Below are positions 45,410 to 58,300 of a DNA stretch of 64,000 nt, piece after piece. Location: contig CANNZV010001147.1 in NCBI GenBank assembly GCA_947561585.1, positions 1 through 64,000 of the forward strand, written 5' to 3'. The DNA comes from Caprella mutica. Lineage: Eukaryota; Arthropoda; Malacostraca; Amphipoda; Caprellidae. The notes beneath the pieces were generated by a model. It was not told where the DNA came from. It saw only the letters and a program-made list of their open reading frames with translations, and made no database searches. Within the stretch, counting starts at the first letter, position 1, and every line of letters starts with the position of its first letter. A program made the translations under genes and the position numbers.

Positions 45410-46400
45410 TTTATTCAGACCCACATCTCCCCTTAATTCAGACCCACATCCCCCCTTTATTCAGACCCACATCTCCCCTTTATTCAGACCCACATCTCCC
45501 CATAATTCAGACCCACATCCCCCCTTAATTCAGACCCACATCCCCCCTTTATTCAGACCCACATCTCCCCTTTATTCAGACCCACATCTCCCCATAATTC
45601 AGACCCACATCCCCCCTTTATTCAGACCCACATCACCCCTTTATTCAGACCCTCATCTCCCCCTTTATTCAGACCCACATCCCCCCTTTATTCAGACCCA
45701 CATCTCCCCTTAATTCAGACCCACATCTCCCCTTTATTCAGACCCACATCTCCCATTTATTCAGACCCACATCTCCCCTTTATTCAGACCCACATTCCCC
45801 ATTTATTCAGACCCACATTCCCCCTTTATTCAGACCCACATCTCCCCTTTATTCAGACCCACATCTCCCCTTTATTCAGACCCACATCCCCCTTTATTCA
45901 GACCCACATCTCTCATTTATTCAGACCCACATTTCCCCATTTATTCAGACCCACATCTCCCCTTTATTCAGACCACATCCCCCCTTTATTCAGACCCACA
46001 TCTCCCCTTTATTCAGACCCACATCTCCCCTTTATTCAGACCACATCTCCCCTTTATTCAGACCCACATCTCCCCTTTATTCAGACCACATCTTCCCTTT
46101 ATTCAGACCCACATCTCCCCTTTATTCAGACCCTCATCTCCCCTTTATTCAGACCCACATCTCTCCTTTATTCAGACCCACATCTCCCCTTTATTCAGAC
46201 CCACATCTCCCCTTTATTCAGACCACATCCCCCCTTTATTCAGACCCACATCTCCCCTTTATTCAGACCCACATCTCCCCTTTATTCAGACCCACATCTC
46301 CCCTTTATTCATACCCACATCTCCCCTTTATTCAGACCCACATCCCCCCTTTATTCAGACCACATTCCCCCTTCATTCAGACCCACATCTCTCCTTTATT
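45410..46400. repeat. 23-bp minisatellite, about 43 copies
   Basis: The unit core is TTTATTCAGACCCACATCTC followed by CCC. Variants: TAATTCAG, CATCCCCCC, and 22-bp units with GACCACATC. Strongly C-rich on the + strand. Confidence 0.98.
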
Positions 46401-46524
46401 TACATCAATGACAAGTGCCAGCAGCTGTGACGTCATTTACAAGATTTACACTCTAGTAAATATGTCCCTTTTTTAACGCAGTTGGACCGTGTTATTGTTT
46501 TACAAGTAGTTTCTTAAAGTGGAT

Positions 46525-46670
46525 AGGGCTAACATACGAATTAATGGACAGTTCCACTTATTCGAATTAATTACGAAAAACTATATGATTTAGTATTTCA
46601 ACTGGTTATTTTAATTGGCATCCATGAAACTGCAGGTATCATGGATACCAATTAAAAGAACCTGTTGAAT
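46525..46670. mobile_element. MITE family A, right arm lost
   Basis: The left end AGGGCTAACATACGAATTAA, then GGACAGTTCCACTTATTCG, fits the family. The palindromic core has 29-bp arms (TTTTAATTGGCATCCATGA and its complement at 46639-46657) and equals the core of the 18.4-kb copy. The outer right terminal repeat is absent. Confidence 0.75.
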
Positions 46671-47227
46671 AATAATCGAGAGCACATCCCATCACAATAG
46701 TTATACATTTTTAGGTACAATGATAACAAAAACTGTTGAATACAAATATAGTTTGAGGTAATTTAATTTTTAATTTTTCTAATTGTTTTTATAACATTTC
46801 TGGTTAATTAATAATTTTACTAACTACTACATGGACTTACTATTTCGCACTACTCTCTTCAAGACAAGAAAGATTTACTGTTCACTTTTTCTGTTGACGC
46901 TGTTTTCCCTTTCCCGTTGCCACAGTTCCTCAGCCAGCACGTTACTGTTGTTGTTGATGGCTCTGGTTGAGTGCCAAGTACTGGCTAACTTCCTTCGTCA
47001 GTACCGAGGCAGTAAAGACCCTCTGCAGTGGAATAATTGATAAGATTTTTGGCAAGCAGCTCCGTGTGTCTCCATTGGAGTCAATGGAGTCTGACGTAAG
47101 AGTTCAAGAGGAACTTTGAAATAAACCCACGGAGTGACGGAATGCATTACGTCTCTCATTGATCAAATTATAAACGCGGGAGAGTCAGTCATTGTACTTA
47201 GCGGTTAATAAGAATCATGTTTTAAAG
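46671..47227. other. unique DNA; small ORF with hydrophobic start
   Basis: ATG at 46831 opens a 69-codon frame (to 47040, +) with two Leu-rich hydrophobic stretches (SLFLLTLFSLS and TLLLLLMALVE) and a polar end. It could be a small secreted peptide or chance. No family is recognised, and it is not called as a gene. Confidence 0.4.
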
Positions 47228-47385
47228 TAAAATATCGTAATTTCTGACATTATCGTCAGAAATGATCAACGAGAGACGATAGACTATAAGTGGTCAATTG
47301 ATAATAAATTGCGATTGCATTCTCAATCTTTGTTGTAGATAGATGATCTTATTATCGTGCATTATAATCACTAATCGAAAGCCGA
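47228..47385. mobile_element. dispersed repeat family C, copy 3
   Basis: Aligns with 11738-11898 in the same orientation: TAAAATATCG, GACGATAGACTATAAGTG, AATAAATTGCGATTGCATT, GTAGATAGATGAT and ATTATAATC occur in order. Confidence 0.6.
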
Positions 47386-47591
47386 CGATAAGCGATTAAA
47401 ATTTTACGGCAGAAATACTGCAACAAGTGAGCATCGACTCTTAGACTCCCTAACCATTTAATGCATTTGGTGTTATTATTTTTAACTATCTCTTTTGTTT
47501 CAGCTTCAAAAACCTTAAAATAAATGTGATGATAAATATTACTTCTTCATTTCCCTCATGTGTATCCACACAAAAAAATGAGACTACAGTA

Positions 47592-48355
47592 CACAGTCTC
47601 TGTATAGTCCTAACCACACAGTCTCTGTATAGTCTTAACCACACAGTCTCTGTATAGTCCTAACCACACAGTCTCTGTATAGTCCTAACCACACAGTCCC
47701 TGTATAGTCCTAACCACACAGTCCCTGTATAGTCCTAACCACAAAGTCCCTGTATAGTCCTAACCACACAGTCCCTGTATAGTCCTAATCACACAGTCTC
47801 TGTATAGTCCTAACCACACAGTCCCTGTATAGTCCTAACCACAAAGTCCCTGTATAGTCCTAACCACACAGTCCCTGTATAGTCCTAACCACACAGTCCC
47901 TGTATAGTCCTAATCACAAAGTCCCTGTATAGTCCTAATCACACAGTCTCTGTATAGTCCTAATCACACAGTCCCTGTATAGTCCTAACCACACAGTCCC
48001 TGTATAGTCCTAATCACACAGTCTCTGTATAGTCCTAACCACACAGTCCCTGTATAGTCCTAACCACAAAGTCCCTGTATAGTCCTAACCACACAGTCCC
48101 TGTATAGTCCTAACCACACAGTCCCTGTATAGTCCTAACCACACAGTCCCTGTATAGTCCTAACCACACAGTCCCTGTATAGTCCTAACCACACATTCCC
48201 TGTATAGTCCTAACCACACAGTCCCTGTATAGTCCTAACCACACAGTCCCTGTATAGTCCTAACCACACATTCCCTGTATACTCCTAACCACAAAGTCCC
48301 TGTATAGTCCTAACCACACATTCCCTGTATAGTCCTAACCACACAGTCTCTGTGT
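47592..48355. repeat. 25-bp minisatellite, about 30 copies
   Basis: The unit core is ACACAGTCCCTGTATAGTCC followed by TAACC. Variants CTCTG, TAATC, ACAAAG and CATTCC recur in blocks. Confidence 0.98.
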
Positions 48356-48494
48356 ACTTTACTAACTATATAGGGTTATATCTTCTTACCTCAATTCCCC
48401 AGGCGGTAAAAATGTCTGCAAATAATAAAGTCACGTTCATACTCTCCTAGACTTTGAAGTCACGAGTCAACGCTCAGATATTTACTATAGCCTT

Positions 48495-48812
48495 ATGATG
48501 GGCGTCACAGTGGGCCCCATGTATTCTTCTATGGCCCCACGATGGGCCCCATATATTCTTCTATGGCCCCACGACGGGCCCCATGTATTCTTCTATGGCC
48601 CCACGATGGGCTCCAAGTATTCTTCTATGGCCCCACGATGGGCTCCATGTATTCTTCTATGGCCCCACGATGGGCTCCATGTATTCTTCTATGGCTCCAT
48701 AGTGGGCTCCATGTATTCTTCTATGGCTCCATGGTGGGCCCCATGTATTCTTCTATGGTTCCATGGTGGGCCCCACCTAATCTTCCATTGCCCACCATAA
48801 CTTTCTCTTCTA
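48495..48812. repeat. 32-bp minisatellite grown on a family B hairpin arm
   Basis: About nine units with core GGGCCCCATGTATTCTTCTA followed by TGGCCCCACGAT. The right edge reads directly into AATCTTCCATTGCCCACCAT, then AACTTTC, the right arm of MITE family B, and the unit itself contains the diverged arm (TTCTATGGCCCCA). Frames open across it are artefacts. Confidence 0.93.
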
Positions 48813-49399
48813 GATTATTCGGTAAATATCTCTGTTTCACTCAGTAAAATTTATATATTTCCCGCACGTTCTCTTGGTGATGGTATTTCTGCTTCACTTT
48901 CCGAGTTTAGAAACTCTACGGTAATTCAGAGACTGATCTGAGGATTAGGCTTTGCATGCTACTAACTCGCTATATTTTCAGAGACTAGATCTAGTGTTTT
49001 AGCATACAGGTACACCATTACCACTCTATAAATTCTGTAGGCCTAATTAATATCATCTGCTTAGACAAAATAATAGAAACATTAAATAATATCTTGTAAT
49101 ATCCAGAAACACAGTCTCTAGATATTCCATAAGATACAACAGGTATGTCTAAAGAAAACCAACAACAATGGAGATATATTCCAATTTCCGAAAAGTTTAT
49201 TTGAAAATCATTCCAATTTCCTGATGACCGAAACTTTTATTTTTATGTAAAAAAAATTCCTTGCGAGATACAATTCGAATTTGTTTTTATTTCTTAGTGT
49301 TATTTTTTCAGTTTATTTAATTTGTAAGATTAAACGGTATAATTATTGCATATTACATCACAGTTAGAGTCAGTTTCCTTTATTTAGTTACTGTTGCAG
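48813..49399. other. unique DNA, nothing recognised
   Basis: AT-rich sequence without a gene or repeat, ending at the start of the 30-bp array. Confidence 0.5.
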
Positions 49400-52300
49400 G
49401 TACTTGTAACATCTCAGTTCCAGTTGTATGTACTTGTAGTGTCTCAGTTCCAGTTGTATGTACTTGTAGTGTCTCAGTTCCAGTTGTATGTACTTGTAGT
49501 GTCTCAGTTCCAGTTGTATGTACTTGTAGTGTCTCAGTTCCAGTTTAATGCACTTGTAGTGTCTCAGTTCCAGTTTAATGCACTTGTAGTGTCTCAGTTC
49601 CAGTTGTATGTACTTGTAGCGTCTCAGTTCCAGTTGTATGTACTTGTAGTGTCTCAGTTCCAGTTGTATGTACTTGTAGCGTCTCAGTTCCAGTTGTATG
49701 TACTTGTAGTGTCTCAGTTCCAGTTGTATGTACTTGTAGCGTCTCAGTTCCAGTTGTATGTACTTGTAGTGTCTCAGTTCCAGTTGTATGTACTTGTAGC
49801 GTCTCAGTTCCAGTTGTATGTACTTGTAGTGTCTCAGTTCCAGTTGTATGTACTTGTAGTGTCTCAGTTCCAGTTGTATGTACTTGTAGTGTCTCAGTTC
49901 CAGTTTAATGCACTTGTAGTGTCTCAGTTCCAGTTGTATGTACTTGTAGTGTCTCAGTTCCAGTTGAATGCACTTGTAGTGTCTCAGTTCCAGTTGTATG
50001 TACTTGTAGTGTCCAGTTACAGTTGTATGTACTTGTAGTGTCTCAGTTCCAGTTGTATGTACTTGTAGTGTCTCAGTTCCAGTTTAATGCACTTGTAGTG
50101 TCTCAGTTCCAGTTGTATGTACTTGTAGTGTCTCAGTTCCAGTTGAATGCACTTGTAGTGTCTCAGTTCCAGTTGTATGTACTTGTAGTGTCTCAGTTCC
50201 AGTTGTATGTACTTGTAGTGTCTCAGTTCCAGTTGTATGTACTTGTAGTGTCTCAGTTCCAGTTGTATGTACTTGTAGTGTCTCAGTTCCAGTTTAATGC
50301 ACTTGTAGTGTCTCAGTTCCAGTTTAATGCACTTGTAGTGTCTCAGTTCCAGTTGTATGTACTTGTAGCGTCTCAGTTCCAGTTGTATGTACTTGTAGTG
50401 TCCAGTTACAGTTGTATGTACTTGTAGTGTCTCAGTTCCAGTTGTATGTACTTGTAGTGTCTCAGTTCCAGTTTAATGCACTTGTAGTGTCTCAGTTCCA
50501 GTTGTATGCACTTGTAGTGTCTCAGTTCCAGTTGAATGCACTTGTAGTGTCTCAGTTCCAGTTGTATGTAATTGTAGTGTCCAGTTACAGTTGTATGTAC
50601 CTGTAGTGTCTCAGTTCCAGTTGTATGTACTTGTAGTGTCTCAGTTCCAGTTGTATGTACTTGTAGTGTCTCAGTTCCAGTTGTATGTACTTGTAGTGTC
50701 TCAGTTCCAGTTGAATGTACTTGTAGTGTCTCAGTTCCAGTTGTATGCACTTGTAGTGTCTCAGTTCCAGTTGTATGTAATTGTAGTGTCCAGTTCCAGT
50801 TGTATGTACTTGTAGTGTCTCAGTTCCAGTTGTATGTACTTGTAGTGTCTTAGTTCCAGTTGAATGTACTTGAAGTCTCTCAGTTCCATTTGTATGTACT
50901 TGTAGTGTCTCAGTTCCAGTTGTATGTACTTGTAGTGTCTCAGTTCCAGTTGTATGTACTTGTAGTGTCCAGTTCCAGTTGTATGTACTTGTAGTGTCTC
51001 AGTTCCAGTTGTATGCACTTGTAGTGTCTTAGTTCCAGTTGAATGTACTTGTAGTGTCTCAGTTCCAGTTGTATGTACTTGTAGTGTCTCAGTTCCAGTT
51101 GTATGTACTTGTAGTTTCTTAGTTCCAGTTGAATGTACTTGTAGTGTTTCAGTTCCAGTTGTATGCACTTGTAGTTTCTCAGTTCCAGTTGAATGCACTT
51201 GTAGTGTCTCAGTTCCAGTTGTATGTACTTGTAGTGTCTATTTCCAGTTGTATGTACTTGTAATGTCTTAGTTCCAGTTGAATGTACTTGTAGTGTCTCA
51301 GTTCCAGTTGTATGCACTTGTAGTGTCTCAGTTCCAGTTGAATGCACTTGTAGTGTCTCAATTCCAGTTGTATGTACTTGTAGTGTCCAGTTACAGTTGT
51401 ATGTACTTGTAGTGTCTCAGTTCCAGTTGTATGTACTTGTAGTGTCTCAATTCCAGTTGTATGTACTTGTAGTGTCTCAGTTCCAGTTGTATGTACTTGT
51501 AGTGTCTCAGTTCCAGTTGTATGTACTTGTAGTGTCTAGTTCCAGTTGTATGTACTTGAAGTGTCTCAGTTCCAGTTGTATGTACTTGTAGTGTCTCAGT
51601 TCCAGTTGTATGTACTTGTAGTGTCTCAGTTCCAGTTGAATGCACTTGTAGTGTCTCAGTTCCAGTTGTATGTACTTGTAGTGTCCAGTTCCAGTTGTAT
51701 GTACTTATAGTGTCTCAGTTCCAGTTGTATGTACTTGTAGTGTCTCAGTTCCAGTTGTATGCACTTGTAGTGTCTCAGTTCCAGTTCTATGTACTTGTAG
51801 TGTCCAGTTCCAGTTGTATGTACTTTTAGTGTCTCAGTTCCAGTTGTATGTACTTGTAGTGTCTCAGTTCCAGTTGAATGCACTTGTAGTGTCTCAGTTC
51901 CAGTTGTATGTACTTGTAGTGTCCAGTTCCAGTTGTATGTACTTGTAGTGTCTCAGTTCCAGTTGTATGTACTTGTAGTGTTTCAGTTCCAGTTGAATGT
52001 ACTTGTAGTGTCTCAGTTCCAGTTGTATGTACTTGTAGTGTCTCAGTTCCAGTTGTATGTAATTGTAGTGTCTCAGTTCCAGTTGTATGTACTTGTAGTG
52101 TCTCAATTCCAGTTGTATGTACTTGTAGTGTCTCAGTTTTAGTTGTATGTTCTTGTAGTTTCTCAGTTCCAGTTGTATGTACTTGTAGTGTCTCAGTTCC
52201 AGTTGTATGTACTTGTAGTGTCTCAGTTCCAGTTGTATGTACTTGTAGTGTCTCAGTTCCAGTTGTATGTACTTGTAGTGTCTCAGTTCTAGTTGTATGT

Positions 52301-55300
52301 ACTTGTAGTGTCTCAGTTCCAGTTGTATGTACTTGTAGTGTCTCAGTTCCAGTTGTATGTACTTGTAGTGTCTCAGTTCTAGTTGTATGCACTTGTAGTG
52401 TCTCAGTTCCAGTTGTATGTACTTGTAGTGTCTCAGTTCCAGTTGTATTTACTTGTAGTGTCTCAGTTCCAGTTGTATGTACTTGTAGTGTCTCAGTTCC
52501 AGTTGTATGTACTTGTAGTGTCTCAGTTCTAGTTGTATGTACTTGTAGTGTCTCAGTTCCAGTTGTATGTACTTGTAGTGTCTCAGTTCTAGTTGTATGT
52601 ACTTGTAGTGTCTCAGTTCCAGTTGAATGCACTTGTAGTGTCTCAGTTCCAGTTGTATGTACTTGTAGTGTCCAGTTACAGTTGTATGTACATGTAGTGT
52701 CTCAGTTCCAGTTGTATGTACTTGTAGTGTCTCAGTTCCAGTTTAATGCACTTGTAGTGTCTCAGTTCCAGTTGTATGTACTTGTAGTGTCTCAGTTCCA
52801 GTTGAATGCACTTGTAGTGTCTCAGTTCCAGTTGTATGTACTTGTAGTGTCTCAGTTCCAGTTGTATGTACTTGTAGTGTCTCAGTTCCAGTTGTATGTA
52901 CTTGTAGTGTCTCAGTTCCAGTTGTATGTACTTGTAGCGTCTCAGTTCCAGTTGTATGTACTTGTAGCGTCTCAGTTCCAGTTGTATGTACTTGTAGCGT
53001 CTCAGTTCCAGTTGTATGTACTTGTAGCGTCTCAGTTCCAGTTGTATGTACTTGTAGCGTCTCAGTTCCAGTTGTATTTACTTGTAGTGTCTCAGTTCCA
53101 GTTGTATGTACTTGTAGTGTCTCAGTTCCAGTTTAATGCACTTGTAGTGTCTCAGTTCCAGTTGTATGTACTTGTAGTGTCTCAGTTCCAGTTGAATGCA
53201 CTTGTAGTGTCTCAGTTCCAGTTGTATGTACTTGTAGTGTCCAGTTACAGTTGTATGTACTTGTAGTGTCTCAGTTCCAGTTGTATGTACTTGTAGTGTC
53301 TCAGTTCCAGTTGTATGTACTTGTAGTGTCTCAGTTCCAGTTTAATGCACTTGTAGTGTCTCAGTTCCAGTTGTATGTACTTGTAGTGTCTCAGTTCCAG
53401 TTGTATGTACTTGTAGTGTCTCAGTTCCAGTTGTATGTACTTGTAGTGTCTCAGTTCCAGTTTAATGCACTTGTAGTGTCTCAGTTCCAGTTGTATGTAC
53501 TTGTAGTGTCTCAGTTCCAGTTGAATGCACTTGTAGTGTCTCAGTTCCAGTTGTATGTACTTGTAGTGTCCAGTTACAGTTGTATGTACTTGTAGTGTCT
53601 CAGTTCCAGTTGTATGTACTTGTAGTGTCTCAGTTCCAGTTTAATGCACTTGTAGTGTCTCAGTTCCAGTTGTATGTACTTGTAGTGTCTCAGTTCCAGT
53701 TGAATGCACTTGTAGTGTCTCAGTTCCAGTTGTATGTACTTGTAGTGTCCAGTTACAGTTGTATGTACCTGTAGTGTCTCAGTTCCAGTTGTATGTACTT
53801 GTAGTGTCCAGTTCCAGTTGTATGTACTTGTAGTGTCTCAGTTCCAGTTGTATGCACTTGTAGTGTCTTAGTTCCAGTTGAATGTACTTGTATTGTCTCA
53901 GTTCCAGTTGTATGTACTTGTGGTGTCTCAGTTCCAGTTGTATGTACTTGTAGTTTCTTAGTTCCAGTTGAATGTACTTGTAGTGTTTCAGTTCCAGTTG
54001 TATGCACTTGTAGTGTCTCAGTTCCAGTTGTATGTACTTGTAGTGTCTCAGTTCCAGTTTAATGCACTTGTAGTGTCTCAGTTCCAGTTTAATGCACTTG
54101 TAGTGTCTCAGTTCCAGTTGTATGTACTTGTAGCGTCTCAGTTCCAGTTGTATGTACTTGTAGTGTCTCAGTTCCAGTTGTATGTACTTGTAGCGTCTCA
54201 GTTCCAGTTGTATGTACTTGTAGTGTCTCAGTTCCAGTTGTATGTACTTGTAGCGTCTCAGTTCCAGTTGTATGTACTTGTAGTGTCTCAGTTCCAGTTG
54301 TATGTACTTGTAGCGTCTCAGTTCCAGTTGTATGTACTTGTAGTGTCTCAGTTCCAGTTGTATGTACTTGTAGCGTCTCATTTCCAGTTGTATGTACTTG
54401 TAGTGTCTCAGTTCCAGTTGTATGTACTTGTAGTGTCTCAGTTCCAGTTTAATGCACTTGTAGTGTCTCAGTTCCAGTTGTATGTACTTGTAGTGTCTCA
54501 GTTCCAGTTGAATGCACTTGTAGTGTCTCAGTTCCAGTTGTATGTACTTGTAGTGTCCAGTTACAGTTGTATGTACTTGTAGTGTCTCAGTTCCAGTTGT
54601 ATGTACTTGTAGTGTCTCAGTTCCAGTTTAATGCACTTGTAGTGTCTTAGTTCCAGTTGTATGTACTTGTAGTGTCTCAGTTCCAGTTGAATGCACTTGT
54701 AGTGTCTCAGTTCCAGTTGTATGTACTTGTAGTGTCTCAGTTCCAGTTGTATGTACTTGTAGTGTCTCAGTTCCAGTTTAATGCACTTGTAGTGTCTCAG
54801 TTCCAGTTGTATGTACTTGTAGTGTCTCAGTTCCAGTTGAATGCACTTGTAGTGTCTCAGTTCCAGTTGTATGTACTTGTAGTGTCCAGTTACAGTTGTA
54901 TGTACTTGTAGTGTCTCAGTTCCAGTTGTATGTACTTGTAGTGTCTCAGTTCCAGTTTAATGCACTTGTAGTGTCTCAGTTCCAGTTGTATGCACTTGTA
55001 GTGTCTCAGTTCCAGTTGAATGCACTTGTAGTGTCTCAGTTCCAGTTGTATGTAATTGTAGTGTCCAGTTACAGTTGTATGTACCTGTAGTGTCTCAGTT
55101 CCAGTTGTATGTACTTGTAGTGTCTCAGTTCCAGTTGTATGTACTTGTAGTGTCTCAGTTCCAGTTGTATGTACTTGTAGTGTCTCAGTTCCAGTTGTAT
55201 GTACTTGTAGTGTCTCAGTTCCAGTTGTATGCACTTGTAGTGTCTCAGTTCCAGTTGTATGTAATTGTAGTGTCCAGTTCCAGTTGTATGTACTTGTAGT

Positions 55301-58300
55301 GTCTCAGTTCCAGTTGTATGTACTTGTAGTGTCTTAGTTCCAGTTGAATGTACTTGAAGTCTCTCAGTTCCATTTGTATGTACTTGTAGTGTCTCAGTTC
55401 CAGTTGTATGTACTTGTAGTGTCTCAGTTCCAGTTGTATGTACTTGTAGTGTCCAGTTCCAGTTGTATGTACTTGTAGTGTCTCAGTTCCAGTTGTATGC
55501 ACTTGTAGTGTCTTAGTTCCAGTTGAATGTACTTGTAGTGTCTCAGTTCCAGTTGTATGTACTTGTAGTGTCTCAGTTCCAGTTGTATGTACTTGTAGTT
55601 TCTAAGTTCCAGTTGAATGTACTTGTAGTGTTTCAGTTCCAGTTGTATGCACTTGTAGTTTCTCAGTTCCAGTTTAATGCACTTGTAGTGTCTCAGTTCC
55701 AGTTGTATGTACTTGTAGTGTCTATTTCCAGTTGTATGTACTTGTAATGTCTTAGTTCCAGTTGAATGTACTTGTAGTGTCTCAGTTCCAGTTGTATGCA
55801 CTTGTAGTGTCTCAGTTCCAGTTGAATGCACTTGTAGTGTCTCAATTCCAGTTGTATGTACTTTTAGTGTCCAGTTACAGTTGTATGTACTTGTAGTGTC
55901 TCAGTTCCAGTTGTATGTACTTGTAGTGTCTCAATTCCAGTTGTATGTACTTGTAGTGTCTCAGTTCCAGTTGTATGTACTTGTAGTGTCTCAGTTCCAG
56001 TTGTATGTACTTGTAGTGTCTAGTTCCAGTTGTATGTACTTGAAGTGTCTCAGTTCCAGTTGTATGTACTTGTAGTGTCTCAGTTCCAGTTGTATGTACT
56101 TGTAGTGTCTCAGTTCCAGTTGAATGCACTTGTAGTGTCTCAGTTCCAGTTGTATGTACTTGTAGTGTCCAGTTCCAGTTGTATGTACTTATAGTGTCTC
56201 AGTTTCAGTTGTATGTACTTGTAGTGTCTCAGTTCCAGTTGTATGTACTTGTAGTGTCTCAGTTCCAGTTGTATGCACTTGTAGTGTCTCAGTTCCAGTT
56301 GTATGTACTTGTAGTGTCCAGTTCCAGTTGTATGTACTTTTAGTGTCTCAGTTCCAGTTGTATGTACTTGTAGTGTCTCAGTTCCAGTTGAATGCACTTG
56401 TAGTGTCTCAGTTCCAGTTGTATGTACTTGTAGTGTCCAGTTCCAGTTGTATGTACTTGTAGTGTCTCAGTTCCAGTTGTATGTACTTGTAGTGTTTCAG
56501 TTCCAGTTGAATGTACTTGTAGTGTCTCAGTTCCAGTTGTATGTACTTGTAGTGTCTCAGTTCCAGTTGTATGTAATTGTAGTGTCTCAGTTCCAGTTGT
56601 ATGTACTTGTAGTGTCTCAATTCCAGTTGTATGTTCTTGTAGTGTCTCAGTTTTAGTTGTATGTTCTTGTAGTTTCTCAGTTCCAGTTGTATGTACTTGT
56701 AGTGTCTCAGTTCCAGTTGTATGTACTTGTAGTGTCTCAGTTCCAGTTGTATGTACTTGTAGTGTCTCAGTTCCAGTTGTATGTACTTGTAGTGTCTCAG
56801 TTCCAGTTGTATGTACTTGTAGTGTCTCAGTTCCAGTTGTATGTACTTGTAGTGTCTCAGTTCCAGTTGTATGTACTTGTAGTGTCTCAGTTCCAGTTGT
56901 ATGTACTTGTAGTGTCTCAGTTCTAGTTGTATGTACTTGTAGTGTCTCAGTTCCAGTTGTATGTACTTGTAGTGTCTCAGTTCCAGTTGTATGTACTTGT
57001 AGTGTCTCAGTTCTAGTTGTATGCACTTGTAGTGTCTCAGTTCCAGTTGTATGTACTTGTAGTGTCTCAGTTCCAGTTGTATTTACTTGTAGTGTCTCAG
57101 TTCCAGTTGTATGTACTTGTAGTGTCTCAGTTCCAGTTGTATGTACTTGTAGTGTCTCAGTTCTAGTTGTATGTACTTGTAGTGTCTCAGTTCCAGTTGT
57201 ATGTACTTGTAGTGTCTCAGTTCTAGTTGTATGTACTTGTAGTGTCTCAGTTCCAGTTGAATGCACTTGTAGTGTCTCAGTTCCAGTTGTATGTACTTGT
57301 AGTGTCCAGTTACAGTTGTATGTACATGTAGTGTCTCAGTTCCAGTTGTATGTACTTGTAGTGTCTCAGTTCCAGTTTAATGCACTTGTAGTGTCTCAGT
57401 TCCAGTTGTATGTACTTGTAGTGTCTCAGTTCCAGTTGAATGCACTTGTAGTGTCTCAGTTCCAGTTGTATGTACTTGTAGTGTCTCAGTTCCAGTTGTA
57501 TGTACTTGTAGTGTCTCAGTTCCAGTTGTATGTACTTGTAGTGTCTCAGTTCCAGTTGTATGTACTTGTAGTGTCTCAGTTCCAGTTTAATGCACTTGTA
57601 GTGTCTCAGTTCCAGTTTAATGCAGTTGTAGTGTCTCAGTTCCAGTTGTATGTACTTGTAGTGTCTCAGTTCCAGTTGTATGTACTTGTAGCGTCTCAGT
57701 TCCAGTTGTATGTACTTGTAGTGTCTCAGTTCCAGTTGTATGTACTTGTAGCGTCTCAGTTCCAGTTGTATGTACTTGTAGCGTCTCAGTTCCAGTTGTA
57801 TGTACTTGTAGCGTCTCAGTTCCAGTTGTATGTACTTGTAGCGTCTCAGTTCCAGTTGTATGTACTTGTAGCGTCTCAGTTCCAGTTGTATTTACTTGTA
57901 GTGTCTCAGTTCCAGTTGTATGTACTTGTAGTGTCTCAGTTCCAGTTTAATGCACTTGTAGTGTCTCAGTTCCAGTTGTATGTACTTGTAGTGTCTCAGT
58001 TCCAGTTGAATGCACTTGTAGTGTCTCAGTTCCAGTTGTATGTACTTGTAGTGTCCAGTTACAGTTGTATGTACTTGTAGTGTCTCAGTTCCAGTTGTAT
58101 GTACTTGTAGTGTCTCAGTTCCAGTTGTATGTACTTGTAGTGTCTCAGTTCCAGTTTAATACACTTGTAGTGTCTCAGTTCCAGTTGTATGTACTTGTAG
58201 TGTCTCAGTTCCAGTTGTATGTACTTGTAGTGTCTCAGTTCCAGTTGTATGTACTTGTAGTGTCTCAGTTCCAGTTTAATGCACTTGTAGTGTCTCAGTT

